DNA of 64,000 nt from JACIYW01 sp014359745 (GTDB taxonomy: Bacteria > Pseudomonadota > Alphaproteobacteria > Rhodobacterales > Rhodobacteraceae), in assembly GCA_050433985.1 (NCBI GenBank), contig JBNPWE010000004.1, forward strand, positions 186,001 through 250,000. Reading direction: 5' to 3'. The notes below the pieces were generated by a model. The model had not been told where the DNA came from, ran no database searches, and was given only the letters and a program-made list of their open reading frames with translations. The position numbers and the translations under genes are program-made. Positions 32,260-40,750 of the stretch are shown piece after piece (positions within the stretch are counted from its first letter, which is position 1; every line of letters begins with the position of its first letter).

Positions 32260-33036
32260 ATGACCACAGGCTTTCGCGCCTTCATCGACCGGCTGACAGA
32301 ACGGCGCACCCGGCGCCGCTGGCAGCAGGCCAGTGAAAACGCGGCCACGGTCGATCTGGAAACGTTGCGCAGCCAGCGCGCCCGCGCCCGCGCCCTGCAC
32401 CAGCCTATCCAGCGGTTCCTGCATCAGGCCGAGGGGCGCCTTGCCCTGCCGCTGATCGATTCGCGCGCCATGCTGCGGCCCGACGGATCGGATTGGGTCT
32501 GGCGCCCGGAACTCTGGCGCGGCCCGGTATCGCCGCCCGGACGGGCCACCGTGCCCAGCCGCACCGCCTTTGGCAGCGGTGCGACGCTGTTTCACGACTG
32601 CCAGCACAGCGAGTTGAACCTGCGGCAAGTGCGCAACACCCGCGAAACCGATCTGGCGCCCTTCGGGGTGCGGCTGGATGTGTTTGGCTTTGACGGCACC
32701 TTTCTTTCGCTGGTGATCGATCTGCCGGGCGATATGGCAGGATCGGTGCGCCGCAAGCATGTGGTGCGCACCGACATATCTGTGACGCTGGAAAAACCGC
32801 TGGAAATCTTTGCCCGCCTCAATGTCAAACATGGGCCGAATGTCGATCAGGTGGTGCGGGAATTCGCCCGCGATGGCGGCGGCGAACAGATGGTCGAATT
32901 CGATCTGGCCTATACGAAGGTCAATGAAAAGCGGGTAGAAAAGGTCTGGGTCGACCTGATCTTCGAAGACCCAAGGATGAACCAGATCCTGCTCCACGAT
33001 GTCACCTTCAGCCGCCGCCCGCGCGCCGAGATATAA
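32260..33036 (+). CDS. DUF6478-like protein of unknown function
   Basis: A 258-residue soluble protein with no signal peptide or membrane helix. A basic helical start (RLTERRTRRRWQQASENAAT) is followed by a beta-rich region with DGSDWVWRPELWRGPVSPPG, LFHDCQHSELNLRQVRNTRE and FDGTFLSLVIDLPGD, and an immunoglobulin-like tail ending FEDPRMNQILLHDVTFSRRP. I recall this as the Rhodobacterales-restricted DUF6478 group; the function is unknown. The ATG at 32260 agrees with the conserved start. The next small gene follows after 8 bases and is probably cotranscribed. Confidence 0.75.
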   Translation: MTTGFRAFIDRLTERRTRRRWQQASENAATVDLETLRSQRARARALHQPIQRFLHQAEGRLALPLIDSRAMLRPDGSDWVWRPELWRGPVSPPGRATVPSRTAFGSGATLFHDCQHSELNLRQVRNTRETDLAPFGVRLDVFGFDGTFLSLVIDLPGDMAGSVRRKHVVRTDISVTLEKPLEIFARLNVKHGPNVDQVVREFARDGGGEQMVEFDLAYTKVNEKRVEKVWVDLIFEDPRMNQILLHDVTFSRRPRAEI

Positions 33037-33044
33037 GAGGGCCC

Positions 33045-33434
33045 ATGGACCGTTCCGAACCCCTGCTAACCGCCACCCGCCTGCGCGCCGGCGTCTGGGA
33101 AGCCGAATTGCGCACCGCCGACGGCAGCCCGACCCTGCCAAGTATAGAGGTGGTGCATCTGGAAAAACCGCTTGCCGGGGTAGAGGTAATCGCGCTCGAT
33201 GGCCCGCCCGGCCGCTGGCAATTGCGCGCGCCGGTTCCCGCCGCCGCCCTGAACGATGGCGTGCAGACCTATCTGATCCGCAACGGCGATAGCGGCAACA
33301 CCCTGGGCAGTTTTTCGGTGGTCGCGGGAGAACCGCTCGAGGCCGATCTGCGCGCCGAAATCGACCTGCTGCGCGCCGAACTGGACATGCTGAAAAAGGC
33401 GTTTCGGCGCCACTGCCTGGAAACGGGCGGCTGA
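33045..33434 (+). CDS. Small protein of unknown function with C-terminal coiled coil
   Basis: A 129-residue protein. Residues 1-95 are beta-rich (LTATRLRAGVWEAELRTADG, GVEVIALDGPPGRWQLRAPV, GVQTYLIRNGDSGNTLGSFS). Residues 98-122 form a short coiled coil (LEADLRAEIDLLRAELDMLK) with heptad leucines. It follows the DUF6478-like gene by 8 bases, with AGAGGGCCC before the ATG, and the two probably work together. No family is recognised. The gene ends in a convergent gap containing two dispersed-repeat copies. Confidence 0.72.
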   Translation: MDRSEPLLTATRLRAGVWEAELRTADGSPTLPSIEVVHLEKPLAGVEVIALDGPPGRWQLRAPVPAAALNDGVQTYLIRNGDSGNTLGSFSVVAGEPLEADLRAEIDLLRAELDMLKKAFRRHCLETGG

Positions 33435-33502
33435 CGCGTGCTGCGCCCATTCAGGCCCGGCCCCCTGACCGCGCGATAAACACAGGCTCATAAACACGGG
33501 CT

Positions 33503-33529
33503 CATTTCATCTTGGAAAAAATACTCATT
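33503..33529 (-). repeat. Dispersed intergenic repeat, copy F1
   Basis: On the minus strand GAATGAGTATTTTTTCCAAG then ATGAAATG, second subtype. It is the distal of two copies in the gap after the OmpA-like gene and has the orientation of that gene. Confidence 0.75.
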
Positions 33530-33570
33530 CTGCCGCGCAACAAGCGCACGGCAGGAAATCGGCTGTTACC

Positions 33571-33598
33571 CCCATCCTCTCGAAAAAAATACTCATTC
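33571..33598 (-). repeat. Dispersed intergenic repeat, copy F2
   Basis: On the minus strand ATGAGTATTTTTTTCGAGAG then GATGGG, first subtype, with the leader GCGCACGGCGGGCGCCGG. It lies directly after the OmpA-like gene stop, in sense orientation. Confidence 0.78.
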
Positions 33599-33616
33599 CG
33601 GCGCCCGCCGTGCGCG

Positions 33617-35455
33617 TCAGCGTTCGGTCAGCTTCAATTCGATCCGGCGGTTTTGCGCGCGCGCCTCGGGGGTGTCGCCGGGCGCGACGGGCTGATATTC
33701 GCCAAAGCCGGCTGCCGCCAGCCGCTTGGCCGGAAATCCCAGATCCTCGATCATGAAGCGCACGACCGAAAGGGCGCGCGCCACGCTCAGCTCCCAGTTG
33801 TCGGCGAATTGCCCGACGCCTGACAGGGGTGTCGCATCGGTATGGCCATCGACGCGCAAAATCCAGTCGATGCCCGGCGGAATTTCGGCCGCGACCTGGC
33901 CAAGCAGGTTCGCCACACCGGCAATCTGCGTGCGCCCCTCGAGCGAAAGATCGGCCGAGGCCGGGGCAAACAGCACCTCGGACGAAAACACGAACCGGTC
34001 GCCGACGATGCGCACCCCTTCACGCCCGGCCAGAACCTCGCGCAGGCGCCCGAAAAATTCCGACCGGTAGCGTTCCAGCTTCCGGGTTTCCTGTTCCAGC
34101 CGCTTGCGTTCGGCCTCTTCCAGTTCGGCGCGGCGGCGTTGTTCGGCGGCCACGGTGGCCAGGGCTGCGTTCAACTGCGACCCCAGCGCCTTGACCTGCA
34201 CCTGCGCCTTGCTGTCGCGCTCCTGCACCTCGGAAAGGGTGGCCTGCAGGGCGCCAAGCTGGCTGCGCAGCGCGGCCACCTGCTGGTTTAGTGCCGCCAC
34301 CTCGCGCTGGCTTTGGGTCGATCTGGCCTGTTCCTGCGCCAGTTCACGACGTGCCACCGCCAAAAGCGCCGCGCGTTCCTCGGCCTCGGTCAACTGCCCG
34401 GTCAGGGTATCATTCTGGGTTTGCGCCGCCGCCAGCAGGGTCAGGGTTTCTTCCGCCTTCTGGCGCGCCTGTTCCAGCGACAGGGTCATGGCGGTCAGTT
34501 CGGCATCCGACGCGCGCAGGCGTTCGCGCAGCGCCTCGGCGGCGGCGGCATTGGCAAGCTGCGCCTTTTCCGCCGCGCTCAGCTCGCTCTGGACCGAGGC
34601 AAGGCGGGCGCGCAACGCCTCGGCCGCCGCCGCCTCGGCCAGCCGGGCGCGTTCGGCCTCGGTCAGCGCGGATTGCAGGCTGTCGATCCGGCCGGTCAGA
34701 TCGCCCAGCGCCTGGTCCTTGCGGGCCACCTCGCCCGACAGATCCTGCACCCTGGATTGCGCCGCTTCAAGTCGCGCGAGCGCATCTTGCAGGGATTGCG
34801 CCTGCTGTTCGGTCTGCGCGGTGCGTTCGGCCAGCATCGCCTCGATCGCCTCGCGTTGGGCGGCGGCAAGGCGCGCGGCCTCGGCGCCCGCGTCGATTTC
34901 GTCGCGGGCGCGGGCCAGCGCCAGTTGCAGCGCCTCGCGTTCCGATATCAGTCGCTGTTGCGCCGATTGCAGGTCACTCAGATCGGCGGCCAGTTTGCTG
35001 CCCCGTTCGGTGGCGGCATCGCGTTCGGCCAGAAGGCTGGCCACCTGCGCCTCGAAATCGGCGATGCGGCCGGTGGCGGCCTGCAAGGCGGCGTTGCGAT
35101 CGGCCAGATCCCCGCGCAAGGCGCCGATCAGCGCCGCCTGTTCCTTGGCCTGTTGGCGCGTGTCGGCCAGGGTGGCGCCCAGCGCGCCCAACTCGTCTTC
35201 CAGCCGGTCGGATTTCTGGCGTTCCAGGCCCAGCGCATCGGCAAGGCTCGCCACCTCTGCCGACAGCGATGTCAGTTCATTGCTTTGGCTTTCGATCGTC
35301 GAGTCCTGACTGGTGATCACCTCGCGCAGCGCGAATTGCACGATCATGAAGATCGACAGCACGAACATCAGCACCAAAAGCAGCGCCGTCATCGCATCGA
35401 CAAAGCCCGGCCAGATCGACGCATTCATCCGTTGCCCGCCGCGCCGCAGTGCCAT
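33617..35455 (-). CDS. MotB/OmpA-type peptidoglycan-binding protein with long coiled coil
   Basis: A 612-residue protein. One N-terminal transmembrane helix (about 18-42, FVDAMTALLLVLMFVLSIFM) carries an Asp in the MotB-like position. About 420 residues of heptad-rich coiled coil follow, with many Ala/Leu/Gln/Glu repeats. The OmpA C-domain (about 470-612) shows SSEVLFAPASADLSLEGRTQ, LRVDGHTDATPL, NWELSVARALSVVRFMIEDL, and the peptidoglycan-binding NRRIELKLTER. It starts 3 bases after the stop of the ExbB/MotA-like gene, so the two form one operon. They resemble ion-driven stator units, but the driven partner is not encoded here. Confidence 0.85.
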   Translation of the reverse strand: MALRRGGQRMNASIWPGFVDAMTALLLVLMFVLSIFMIVQFALREVITSQDSTIESQSNELTSLSAEVASLADALGLERQKSDRLEDELGALGATLADTRQQAKEQAALIGALRGDLADRNAALQAATGRIADFEAQVASLLAERDAATERGSKLAADLSDLQSAQQRLISEREALQLALARARDEIDAGAEAARLAAAQREAIEAMLAERTAQTEQQAQSLQDALARLEAAQSRVQDLSGEVARKDQALGDLTGRIDSLQSALTEAERARLAEAAAAEALRARLASVQSELSAAEKAQLANAAAAEALRERLRASDAELTAMTLSLEQARQKAEETLTLLAAAQTQNDTLTGQLTEAEERAALLAVARRELAQEQARSTQSQREVAALNQQVAALRSQLGALQATLSEVQERDSKAQVQVKALGSQLNAALATVAAEQRRRAELEEAERKRLEQETRKLERYRSEFFGRLREVLAGREGVRIVGDRFVFSSEVLFAPASADLSLEGRTQIAGVANLLGQVAAEIPPGIDWILRVDGHTDATPLSGVGQFADNWELSVARALSVVRFMIEDLGFPAKRLAAAGFGEYQPVAPGDTPEARAQNRRIELKLTER

Positions 35456-35458
35456 GGC

Positions 35459-36691
35459 CTAGTCTCTCCGGGGCTGGGGGGCGGCGGCCTGCTGGGATGC
35501 GGGGGGCTGGCCACCGCCGCGCGACAACTGGCGGATCGCCCCGGTCAGCGTGGACAGATCGTGGCGCAGATCGGCGATGCTTTCCTGACGACCCGCCGAC
35601 ACTTCCTCAAGCAGGCGCAGCAACTGCACATCGATCGACCGCAGGCGCATCCGCGCCTCGGCATCCTGGGGTTCGCGCTCTCTTGCATTCAACTGGTCAA
35701 GCGCTTCGGCGATCCGGGTCTGACCCTGGGCGATGTCGCGCAGGGTGGCGGCCGTTCCGGCCTCGGCGGCGGTGTTGGTGGCCAGACGGTGCACGGCCTC
35801 TGTCAGCGCGGTGAGACGGTCGTTGATTTCGATCCGGCCGGTTTCGGCATCCTTGACCACCTTTTGCAGGGTGTCCATCTGGGTGGCGAACTGATCGAGC
35901 ACCTCGACCACCACCGAACTGTCGATGCCGCCCGCACCCTCTGCCTCGCCATCCGCCCCGGCATAGCCGATCCGGGTGATGGTAGAGAGCCATTCTTCCA
36001 ATTCGCGGTAAAAGCGGTTCTGCCCGTGCCCGGCGAACAGCTCCAGCAACCCCACCACCAGCGAACCCGCCAAGCCAAGAAGCGAGGATGAAAACGCCGT
36101 GCCCATGCCGCCAAGCTGCGCCTCCAGCCCGGTCATCAGCTTGTCGAACACCGAAAGCCCGGTGTCATTGGCCGAGGGCGACAGGGAACGGATGGTTTCC
36201 ACCACCGCCGGCACCGTGGTTGCCAGCCCATAGAACGTGCCCAGAAGCCCCAGAAAGATCAGCAGGTTGACGATATAGCGGGTGATATCGCGCGCCTCTT
36301 CGATCCGGCTGGACACCGAATCAAGGATCGAGCGGGTGGAGCTTGCGCTGATCGCCCGGTTGGCCCCGCGCGACCGCAAAAGTGCCGCAAGGGGTGCCAG
36401 AAGCTGCGGCGCGATCGTCATTTTGTGGCCGGGTCGATCCTGCGCGAAACCTTCGATCCAGCTGACCGAGGCGCTAAGCTGGAACACCTGAAAGAAACAG
36501 CTTGCCACCCCGAACAGGAACACAACCCCGATCACCCCGTTCAGGTAAGGGTTGGCAAGAAACACCGATGCCACCCGCGAATAGGCCAGATAGCCCCCGG
36601 CGGCAAAAAGCCCCACCACGATCAGCATGATGGTGATCTGGCGCACCGGCTGCGAAAACAACAGCGCAGTCTGGCGTGCGGATCTTGCCAT
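35459..36691 (-). CDS. MotA/TolQ/ExbB-like proton-channel protein
   Basis: A 410-residue membrane protein. Helices lie near residues 15-40 and 48-68 (YLNGVIGVVFLFGVASCFFQ), then at about 145-165 (YIVNLLIFLGLLGTFYGLAT) and 205-225 (FSSSLLGLAGSLVVGLLELF). The last two form the conserved MotA/ExbB core with the GLLGTFYGL pattern. A cytoplasmic tail of about 170 residues has heptads and ends in a Gln/Pro-rich stretch. The ATG at 36691 was chosen from the conserved MARSARQTALLFSQPVRQIT start. It forms an operon with the OmpA/MotB-like gene. Function is unknown; flagellar, Tol and Zorya stators share this architecture. Confidence 0.82.
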   Translation of the reverse strand: MARSARQTALLFSQPVRQITIMLIVVGLFAAGGYLAYSRVASVFLANPYLNGVIGVVFLFGVASCFFQVFQLSASVSWIEGFAQDRPGHKMTIAPQLLAPLAALLRSRGANRAISASSTRSILDSVSSRIEEARDITRYIVNLLIFLGLLGTFYGLATTVPAVVETIRSLSPSANDTGLSVFDKLMTGLEAQLGGMGTAFSSSLLGLAGSLVVGLLELFAGHGQNRFYRELEEWLSTITRIGYAGADGEAEGAGGIDSSVVVEVLDQFATQMDTLQKVVKDAETGRIEINDRLTALTEAVHRLATNTAAEAGTAATLRDIAQGQTRIAEALDQLNAREREPQDAEARMRLRSIDVQLLRLLEEVSAGRQESIADLRHDLSTLTGAIRQLSRGGGQPPASQQAAAPQPRRD

Positions 36692-36756
36692 GGGGGATGT
36701 CCTGCCTTGCTCGATAACGCGCCAACCATAAGCCGCGGCGCGGCGTAATCCAACCG

Positions 36757-37335
36757 CTATGTCGGCGGGGCGGCGCGCAGGGCGCGCACCCGGTCGGCCA
36801 GCCACAACAGATCGTCATCGGCGATGCCCAACGCGGCCAGATGGTCGGCGGTATTGTGCAGATATTCATCATTGGGGCCGCGCCCGCCACGGGCGGCGGC
36901 GATGATGCGGGCCTGTTCCTCCAGCGGCAGGCCGCCGCAATACTGGGCATGATCGGCATCGATGACAAAGACCACCGCCGCCACCTGCCGCCCGTCGGCC
37001 AGGTCCACCGGCAGCACCCGTTCCAGATAGGCCGCAGACACAAGTTCGCGTTCGCGCAGATAGGCAAGCGTCTGATCCTCTTGCCCCGGCGCCACCCGAA
37101 ACGCCACCCCGTCGCAGCTTGCCCCCGGCATCGCATCGAGCGCAAGCACCAGCCCCGGACGCGCCACCGTGCCGCGATGGTGGATCGATCGCATGCAGAA
37201 CGACCGGTGAAAACCGGGCAAGCGGGCGATCGCCTGTTCGGCCACCGCAAAGCCCGGATTCCACATCAACGAGCCATAGCCAAACACCCACAGCGGATCG
37301 CCGCCTTGATCATGCATCTTTACTGGCCCTTCCAT
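36757..37335 (-). CDS. Gamma-glutamylcyclotransferase, ChaC-like
   Basis: A 192-residue enzyme of the ChaC group, which releases 5-oxoproline from gamma-glutamyl peptides such as glutathione. Signatures are WVFGYGSLMWNPGF (substrate loop), FHRSFCMRSIHHRGTVARPG, and RGGRGPNDEYLHNTADHLAA. The catalytic Glu of the family lies in the ERELVSAAYLERV region. Start choice is open: MEGPVK at 37335 (AAGGGCGGGC upstream) or MHDQGGDPLW at 37317. Its 5' end lies close to the divergent DUF2125 gene. It reads towards the stator pair, but a 65-base gap separates them. Confidence 0.88.
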   Translation of the reverse strand: MEGPVKMHDQGGDPLWVFGYGSLMWNPGFAVAEQAIARLPGFHRSFCMRSIHHRGTVARPGLVLALDAMPGASCDGVAFRVAPGQEDQTLAYLRERELVSAAYLERVLPVDLADGRQVAAVVFVIDADHAQYCGGLPLEEQARIIAAARGGRGPNDEYLHNTADHLAALGIADDDLLWLADRVRALRAAPPT

Positions 37336-37381
37336 GCCCGCCCTTGTAAACATCGCGCCAGACCGGGGAAAGGGGCCAATC

Positions 37382-38398
37382 ATGCGGATATTGCTGGCTT
37401 TGGTGGCGCTGTCTTCGGCTTTATGGGGGGGCTACTGGCTTGTCGGCTCCCGCGCGCTGATCCACCAGGTTGACGCCGCCCAGGCCAGGGCACAAGCCGC
37501 GGGCCTTGCCGCCCGTTTTCAGGCCGAGGTGACGGGCTTTCCCAACCGGTTCGACCTGACGCTGAACGATCTGACCCTGCAAGACCCCGCCTCTGGGGTC
37601 GGCTGGCAGGCGCCGTTCTTTCAGCTTTTCGCGCTGAGTTATCAGCCGCACAAGATGATCGCGGTCTGGCCGCACCGGCAGGTGGTGACGACAGGCGTTC
37701 AGGAGATCACCGTCACCAGCGACGATATGCGCGCCTCGTTCGCGGTGCGCGCCGCTGCCGCGCTGCCGCTTGACCGGGTGATTTTCGTGGCCGGAAACCT
37801 GACCCTTGCCGCCGGTTCGCAGGGGGCGACGCTGCGCGATCTGCGCCTGGCCCTGCGCGCGGCCGACGATCAGCCGAACACCTATGATCTGGGGGCCGAG
37901 ATCACTGGCCTTCGCCCCGACCCCGCCTATCTTGCCCCGATCCTGGCCCGGTTGCCCGCCAATCAACCCCTGCCCGACACCATAGACACCCTTCACCTTG
38001 AAGGATTCCTTGCCCTTGACCGCCCGCTTGACCGCTTTGCGGCCCAAGATGCCGCCCGAAACCGGGCGCTGCCCGAACCGCGATCCTTAAGGGTCAGGAA
38101 CGCCCGCCTGATCTGGGGCGATCTGGATGTGACCGCCACCGGCACGCTGGCCGTTGGCCCCGATGGGTTGCTGTCGGGACGCATAGAGATGCGGGCGACC
38201 GGCTGGCAGGTGCTGGTGCCGCTTGCCACAGCCGCCGGGCTGATCCGCCCCGAAATCGCCCCCACCTATGCCAATGCCTTGCAGGTGCTGGCCGATCTGT
38301 CGCCACCGCTTGATCAGGTCGAGGTTCCGCTGACGCTGGCGGATGGGCAGATGCGGCTTGGTCCGCTGCCGCTCGGCCCGGCGCCGCGCCTGCGCTGA
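37382..38398 (+). CDS. DUF2125 family exported protein
   Basis: A 338-residue protein with an N-terminal membrane or signal segment (MRILLALVALSSALWGGYWL) followed by a long beta-rich periplasmic domain (ALIHQVDAAQARAQAAGLAA, FPNRFDLTLNDLTLQDPASG, SYQPHKMIAVWPHRQVVTTG). This is the DUF2125 pattern common in Alphaproteobacteria, with unknown function and distant similarity to AsmA-type bridging proteins. The ATG at 37382 follows AAAGGGGCC. It is divergent from the ChaC gene, and a dispersed repeat follows its stop. Confidence 0.8.
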   Translation: MRILLALVALSSALWGGYWLVGSRALIHQVDAAQARAQAAGLAARFQAEVTGFPNRFDLTLNDLTLQDPASGVGWQAPFFQLFALSYQPHKMIAVWPHRQVVTTGVQEITVTSDDMRASFAVRAAAALPLDRVIFVAGNLTLAAGSQGATLRDLRLALRAADDQPNTYDLGAEITGLRPDPAYLAPILARLPANQPLPDTIDTLHLEGFLALDRPLDRFAAQDAARNRALPEPRSLRVRNARLIWGDLDVTATGTLAVGPDGLLSGRIEMRATGWQVLVPLATAAGLIRPEIAPTYANALQVLADLSPPLDQVEVPLTLADGQMRLGPLPLGPAPRLR

Positions 38399-38530
38399 AG
38401 CGGATCTTCGTCGGTCGGGCGCGTTCGCCTGACCGGCGCGCGCAGGGAGGGTGCGGGATTTGAGTATTTTTTTCGAGAGGATGGGAAAGAGCGGTTTCTT
38501 GAGCGGTCAGGGTGCGGGTCTGATTGCGCG
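38399..38530 (+). repeat. Dispersed intergenic repeat, copy D (core 38462-38489)
   Basis: One of the best copies: GAGTATTTTTTTCGAGAGGA then TGGGAAAGAGCGGTTTCTTG, preceded by GACCGGCGCGCGCAGG. It lies after the DUF2125 gene in sense orientation, in the convergent gap before tgt. Confidence 0.8.
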
Positions 38531-38539
38531 CGCCACGCC

Positions 38540-39664
38540 TTAAAGCGGCGCGATATCGCCCTCGGCGCGCAGCGTGTGAAACGCGGACTGCCAGGGGGCG
38601 AAGCGGGCGTTGGCAATGGCATCGCGCATTCCCTGCATCAGGTCTTGATAATAATGCAGGTTGTGCCAGGTCAGCAGCATCATCGCGATCACCTCGCCCG
38701 CGCGCACGACGTGGTGCAGGTAGGCGCGCGAATAGCCCCGGCAGGCGGGGCAGGTGCAATCTTCATCCAGCGGGCGCGGATCGTCGCGGTGGCGGGCGTT
38801 GCGCAGGTTGACAACGCCGCGCCGGGTAAAGGCCTGGCCGGTGCGCCCCGACCGCGTTGGCAGCACGCAATCCATCATGTCGATGCCGCGTGCGACCGCG
38901 CCCACGATATCGTCGGGCTTGCCCACCCCCATCAGATAGCGTGGCCGGTCGGCGGGCAGCATGCCGGGCGCGTAATCGAGCACGTCGAACATCGCCTCTT
39001 GCCCCTCGCCCACCGCCAACCCGCCGACCGCATAGCCGTCAAACCCGATGGCGCGCAGCTTTTCGGCGCTTTCGCCGCGCTGATCGTGGAACACGCTGCC
39101 CTGCTGGATACCAAAGAGCGCGTGGCCGGGACGGTCGCCGAAGGCATCGCGCGACCGCGCAGCCCAGCGCATCGACAGTTCCATCGAGGCGCGCGCCACC
39201 CCTTCATCCGCCGGGAAAGGCGTGCATTCGTCAAAGGCCATCACGATGTCAGAGCCAAGTAGCCGCTGAATCTCCATGCTGCGTTCCGGGGTCAGCATGT
39301 GATCCGACCCGTCCACATGCGATTTGAACCGCACGCCCTCCTCGTTGAGCTTGCGCAGGCCTGCCAGGCTCATGACCTGAAAACCGCCTGAATCGGTCAG
39401 GATCGGCCTGTCCCAGTTCATGAAGCGGTGCAGCCCGCCCAGCCGTGCAATCCGTTCCGCACCGGGGCGCAGCATCAGGTGATAGGTGTTGCCCAGCACG
39501 ATATCGGCGCCGGTGGCGCGCACATCTTCGGGGCGCATCGCCTTGACGGTGGCGGCGGTGCCCACCGGCATGAAGGCGGGTGTGCGGATATCGCCGCGCG
39601 GGGTGTGGATCACCCCGGCGCGCGCGGCCCCGTCGATTGCGGTCAGATCAAAGCGGACCGTCAC
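38540..39664 (-). CDS. tgt: Queuine tRNA-ribosyltransferase (tRNA-guanine transglycosylase)
   Basis: Tgt swaps G34 for preQ1 in tRNAs with GUN anticodons. The 374-residue protein has LGNTYHLMLRPGAERI, RPILTDSGGFQVMSL with the catalytic Asp region, GSDIVMAFDECTPFP, YLMGVGKPDDIVGAVARGID with the nucleophilic Asp after it (MMDCVLPTRSGR), and the zinc site CTCPACRGYSRAYLHHV with its late His. Its ATG overlaps the tpiA stop by four bases. Confidence 0.96.
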   Translation of the reverse strand: MTVRFDLTAIDGAARAGVIHTPRGDIRTPAFMPVGTAATVKAMRPEDVRATGADIVLGNTYHLMLRPGAERIARLGGLHRFMNWDRPILTDSGGFQVMSLAGLRKLNEEGVRFKSHVDGSDHMLTPERSMEIQRLLGSDIVMAFDECTPFPADEGVARASMELSMRWAARSRDAFGDRPGHALFGIQQGSVFHDQRGESAEKLRAIGFDGYAVGGLAVGEGQEAMFDVLDYAPGMLPADRPRYLMGVGKPDDIVGAVARGIDMMDCVLPTRSGRTGQAFTRRGVVNLRNARHRDDPRPLDEDCTCPACRGYSRAYLHHVVRAGEVIAMMLLTWHNLHYYQDLMQGMRDAIANARFAPWQSAFHTLRAEGDIAPL

Positions 39665-40413
39665 GCCGGGGCACCTTCAAGCGCCGCGATGATCGCCGAG
39701 AAATCCGCCGCCTTCAGCGAGGCCCCGCCAACCAGCGCCCCATCGACATCGGGCACCGCAAAGATCGCCGCCGCATTGCCCGGCTTTACCGATCCGCCAT
39801 AGAGCAGCCGCACGCGCGCCGCCGCATCGGCGCCGAACCGCGCGGCCAGTTCGGCGCGCATCAGGGCGTGAACTTCGGCGATTTCGGCCAGCGTCGGCGT
39901 GCGCCCGGTGCCGATCGCCCAGACCGGTTCATAGGCCAGCACCAGCGCGCCGGGGTTTACCCCCTCGGGCACCGATCCCGCAACCTGCCCCGCCACCACC
40001 GCCAGCGCGCGGCCCGCGTCGCGTTCGGCCCCGGTTTCGCCGAGGCAGACAATCGCGACCAGCCCGGCATCCATTGCCGAGGCGGCCTTGGCGCGCACAT
40101 CTGTATCCGTCTCATGGTGGTCGGCGCGGCGTTCGGAATGGCCAAGGATCACATGGCTCGCCCCCGCATCGCGCAGCATCAGCGCCGAAATATCGCCGGT
40201 ATGCGCGCCCGATGCCGCCGCGTGGCAATCCTGCCCGCCCACCGAAATCGCCGAACCGGCGCGCGCCGCCAGCCGTTCCAGCAAGGTGGCCGGCGGGCAG
40301 ATCAGCACCTCGCACGCGGGCGCGGGATGGGCGGCCACCAGCGCGTCAACCTCGGCCAGGGACGCGCCAAGACCGTTCATCTTCCAGTTACCGGCGGCAA
40401 GTTTGCGGCGCAT
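39661..40413 (-). CDS. tpiA: Triosephosphate isomerase
   Basis: TpiA interconverts DHAP and glyceraldehyde-3-phosphate. The 250-residue protein has the active-site Lys in RRKLAAGNWKMNG, the electrophilic His in VILGHSERRADHHETD, the catalytic Glu in LVLAYEPVWAIGTGRTP (loop 6) and the phosphate site LLYGGSVKPGNAAAI. The open frame extends upstream, but MRRKLAAGNWKMNG at 40413 is the family start. It overlaps tgt by four bases; a tpiA-tgt pairing is uncommon outside Alphaproteobacteria. Confidence 0.96.
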   Translation of the reverse strand: MRRKLAAGNWKMNGLGASLAEVDALVAAHPAPACEVLICPPATLLERLAARAGSAISVGGQDCHAAASGAHTGDISALMLRDAGASHVILGHSERRADHHETDTDVRAKAASAMDAGLVAIVCLGETGAERDAGRALAVVAGQVAGSVPEGVNPGALVLAYEPVWAIGTGRTPTLAEIAEVHALMRAELAARFGADAAARVRLLYGGSVKPGNAAAIFAVPDVDGALVGGASLKAADFSAIIAALEGAPA

Positions 40414-40750
40414 GACAGAGGCCTCATATGCGGGTTGCGACCAAGTGGGTAATGTATCATGCAGGCGCGCGAAACCATAAAGTGGTTTGGGGCGCAACCT
40501 GCGGCCGATACCGCTGAGTTTCGAAGTTTACATTTTCGTAACAAAGCACATATATTGAAAGCTGGTGTGACTTGGATACGCCAGGCAATCGGAGACGTCA
40601 TGGTCCAGAGGTTCAATCAAGCGTTCCGCAGCGGATACCGTCGCGGTTTTATCGCACCCTTCACCTTTGCTTTCGGCCCAACCCGTCCGTTGAAAACCCG
40701 GGCAAGCGATACCGTTGCGGGTTCATGGCAAAAGGTTGGCGCCCTGTTGA
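40414..40750. other. 337-base gap between divergent tpiA and DUF2335 genes
   Basis: No gene is seen. A short inverted repeat (AAACCA-TAAAG-TGGTTT, 40472-40488) lies about 60 bases upstream of tpiA. Two imperfect direct repeats (GCGGATACCGTCGCGG near 40630 and GCGATACCGTTGCGG near 40710) are also present. Base composition is less GC-rich than elsewhere. Confidence 0.55.

Noticed and set aside
34104..35309. A 401-codon Ser/Arg/Ala-rich frame on the plus strand
   Set aside because: It is the antisense shadow of the coiled-coil part of the OmpA/MotB-like gene; the repetitive codons on the other strand explain the open frame.
33617..36691. Zorya anti-phage defence system (ZorAB)
   Set aside because: The stator architecture is similar, but no ZorC, ZorD or ZorE effector gene is near; neighbours are household genes, so only an orphan stator pair is claimed.
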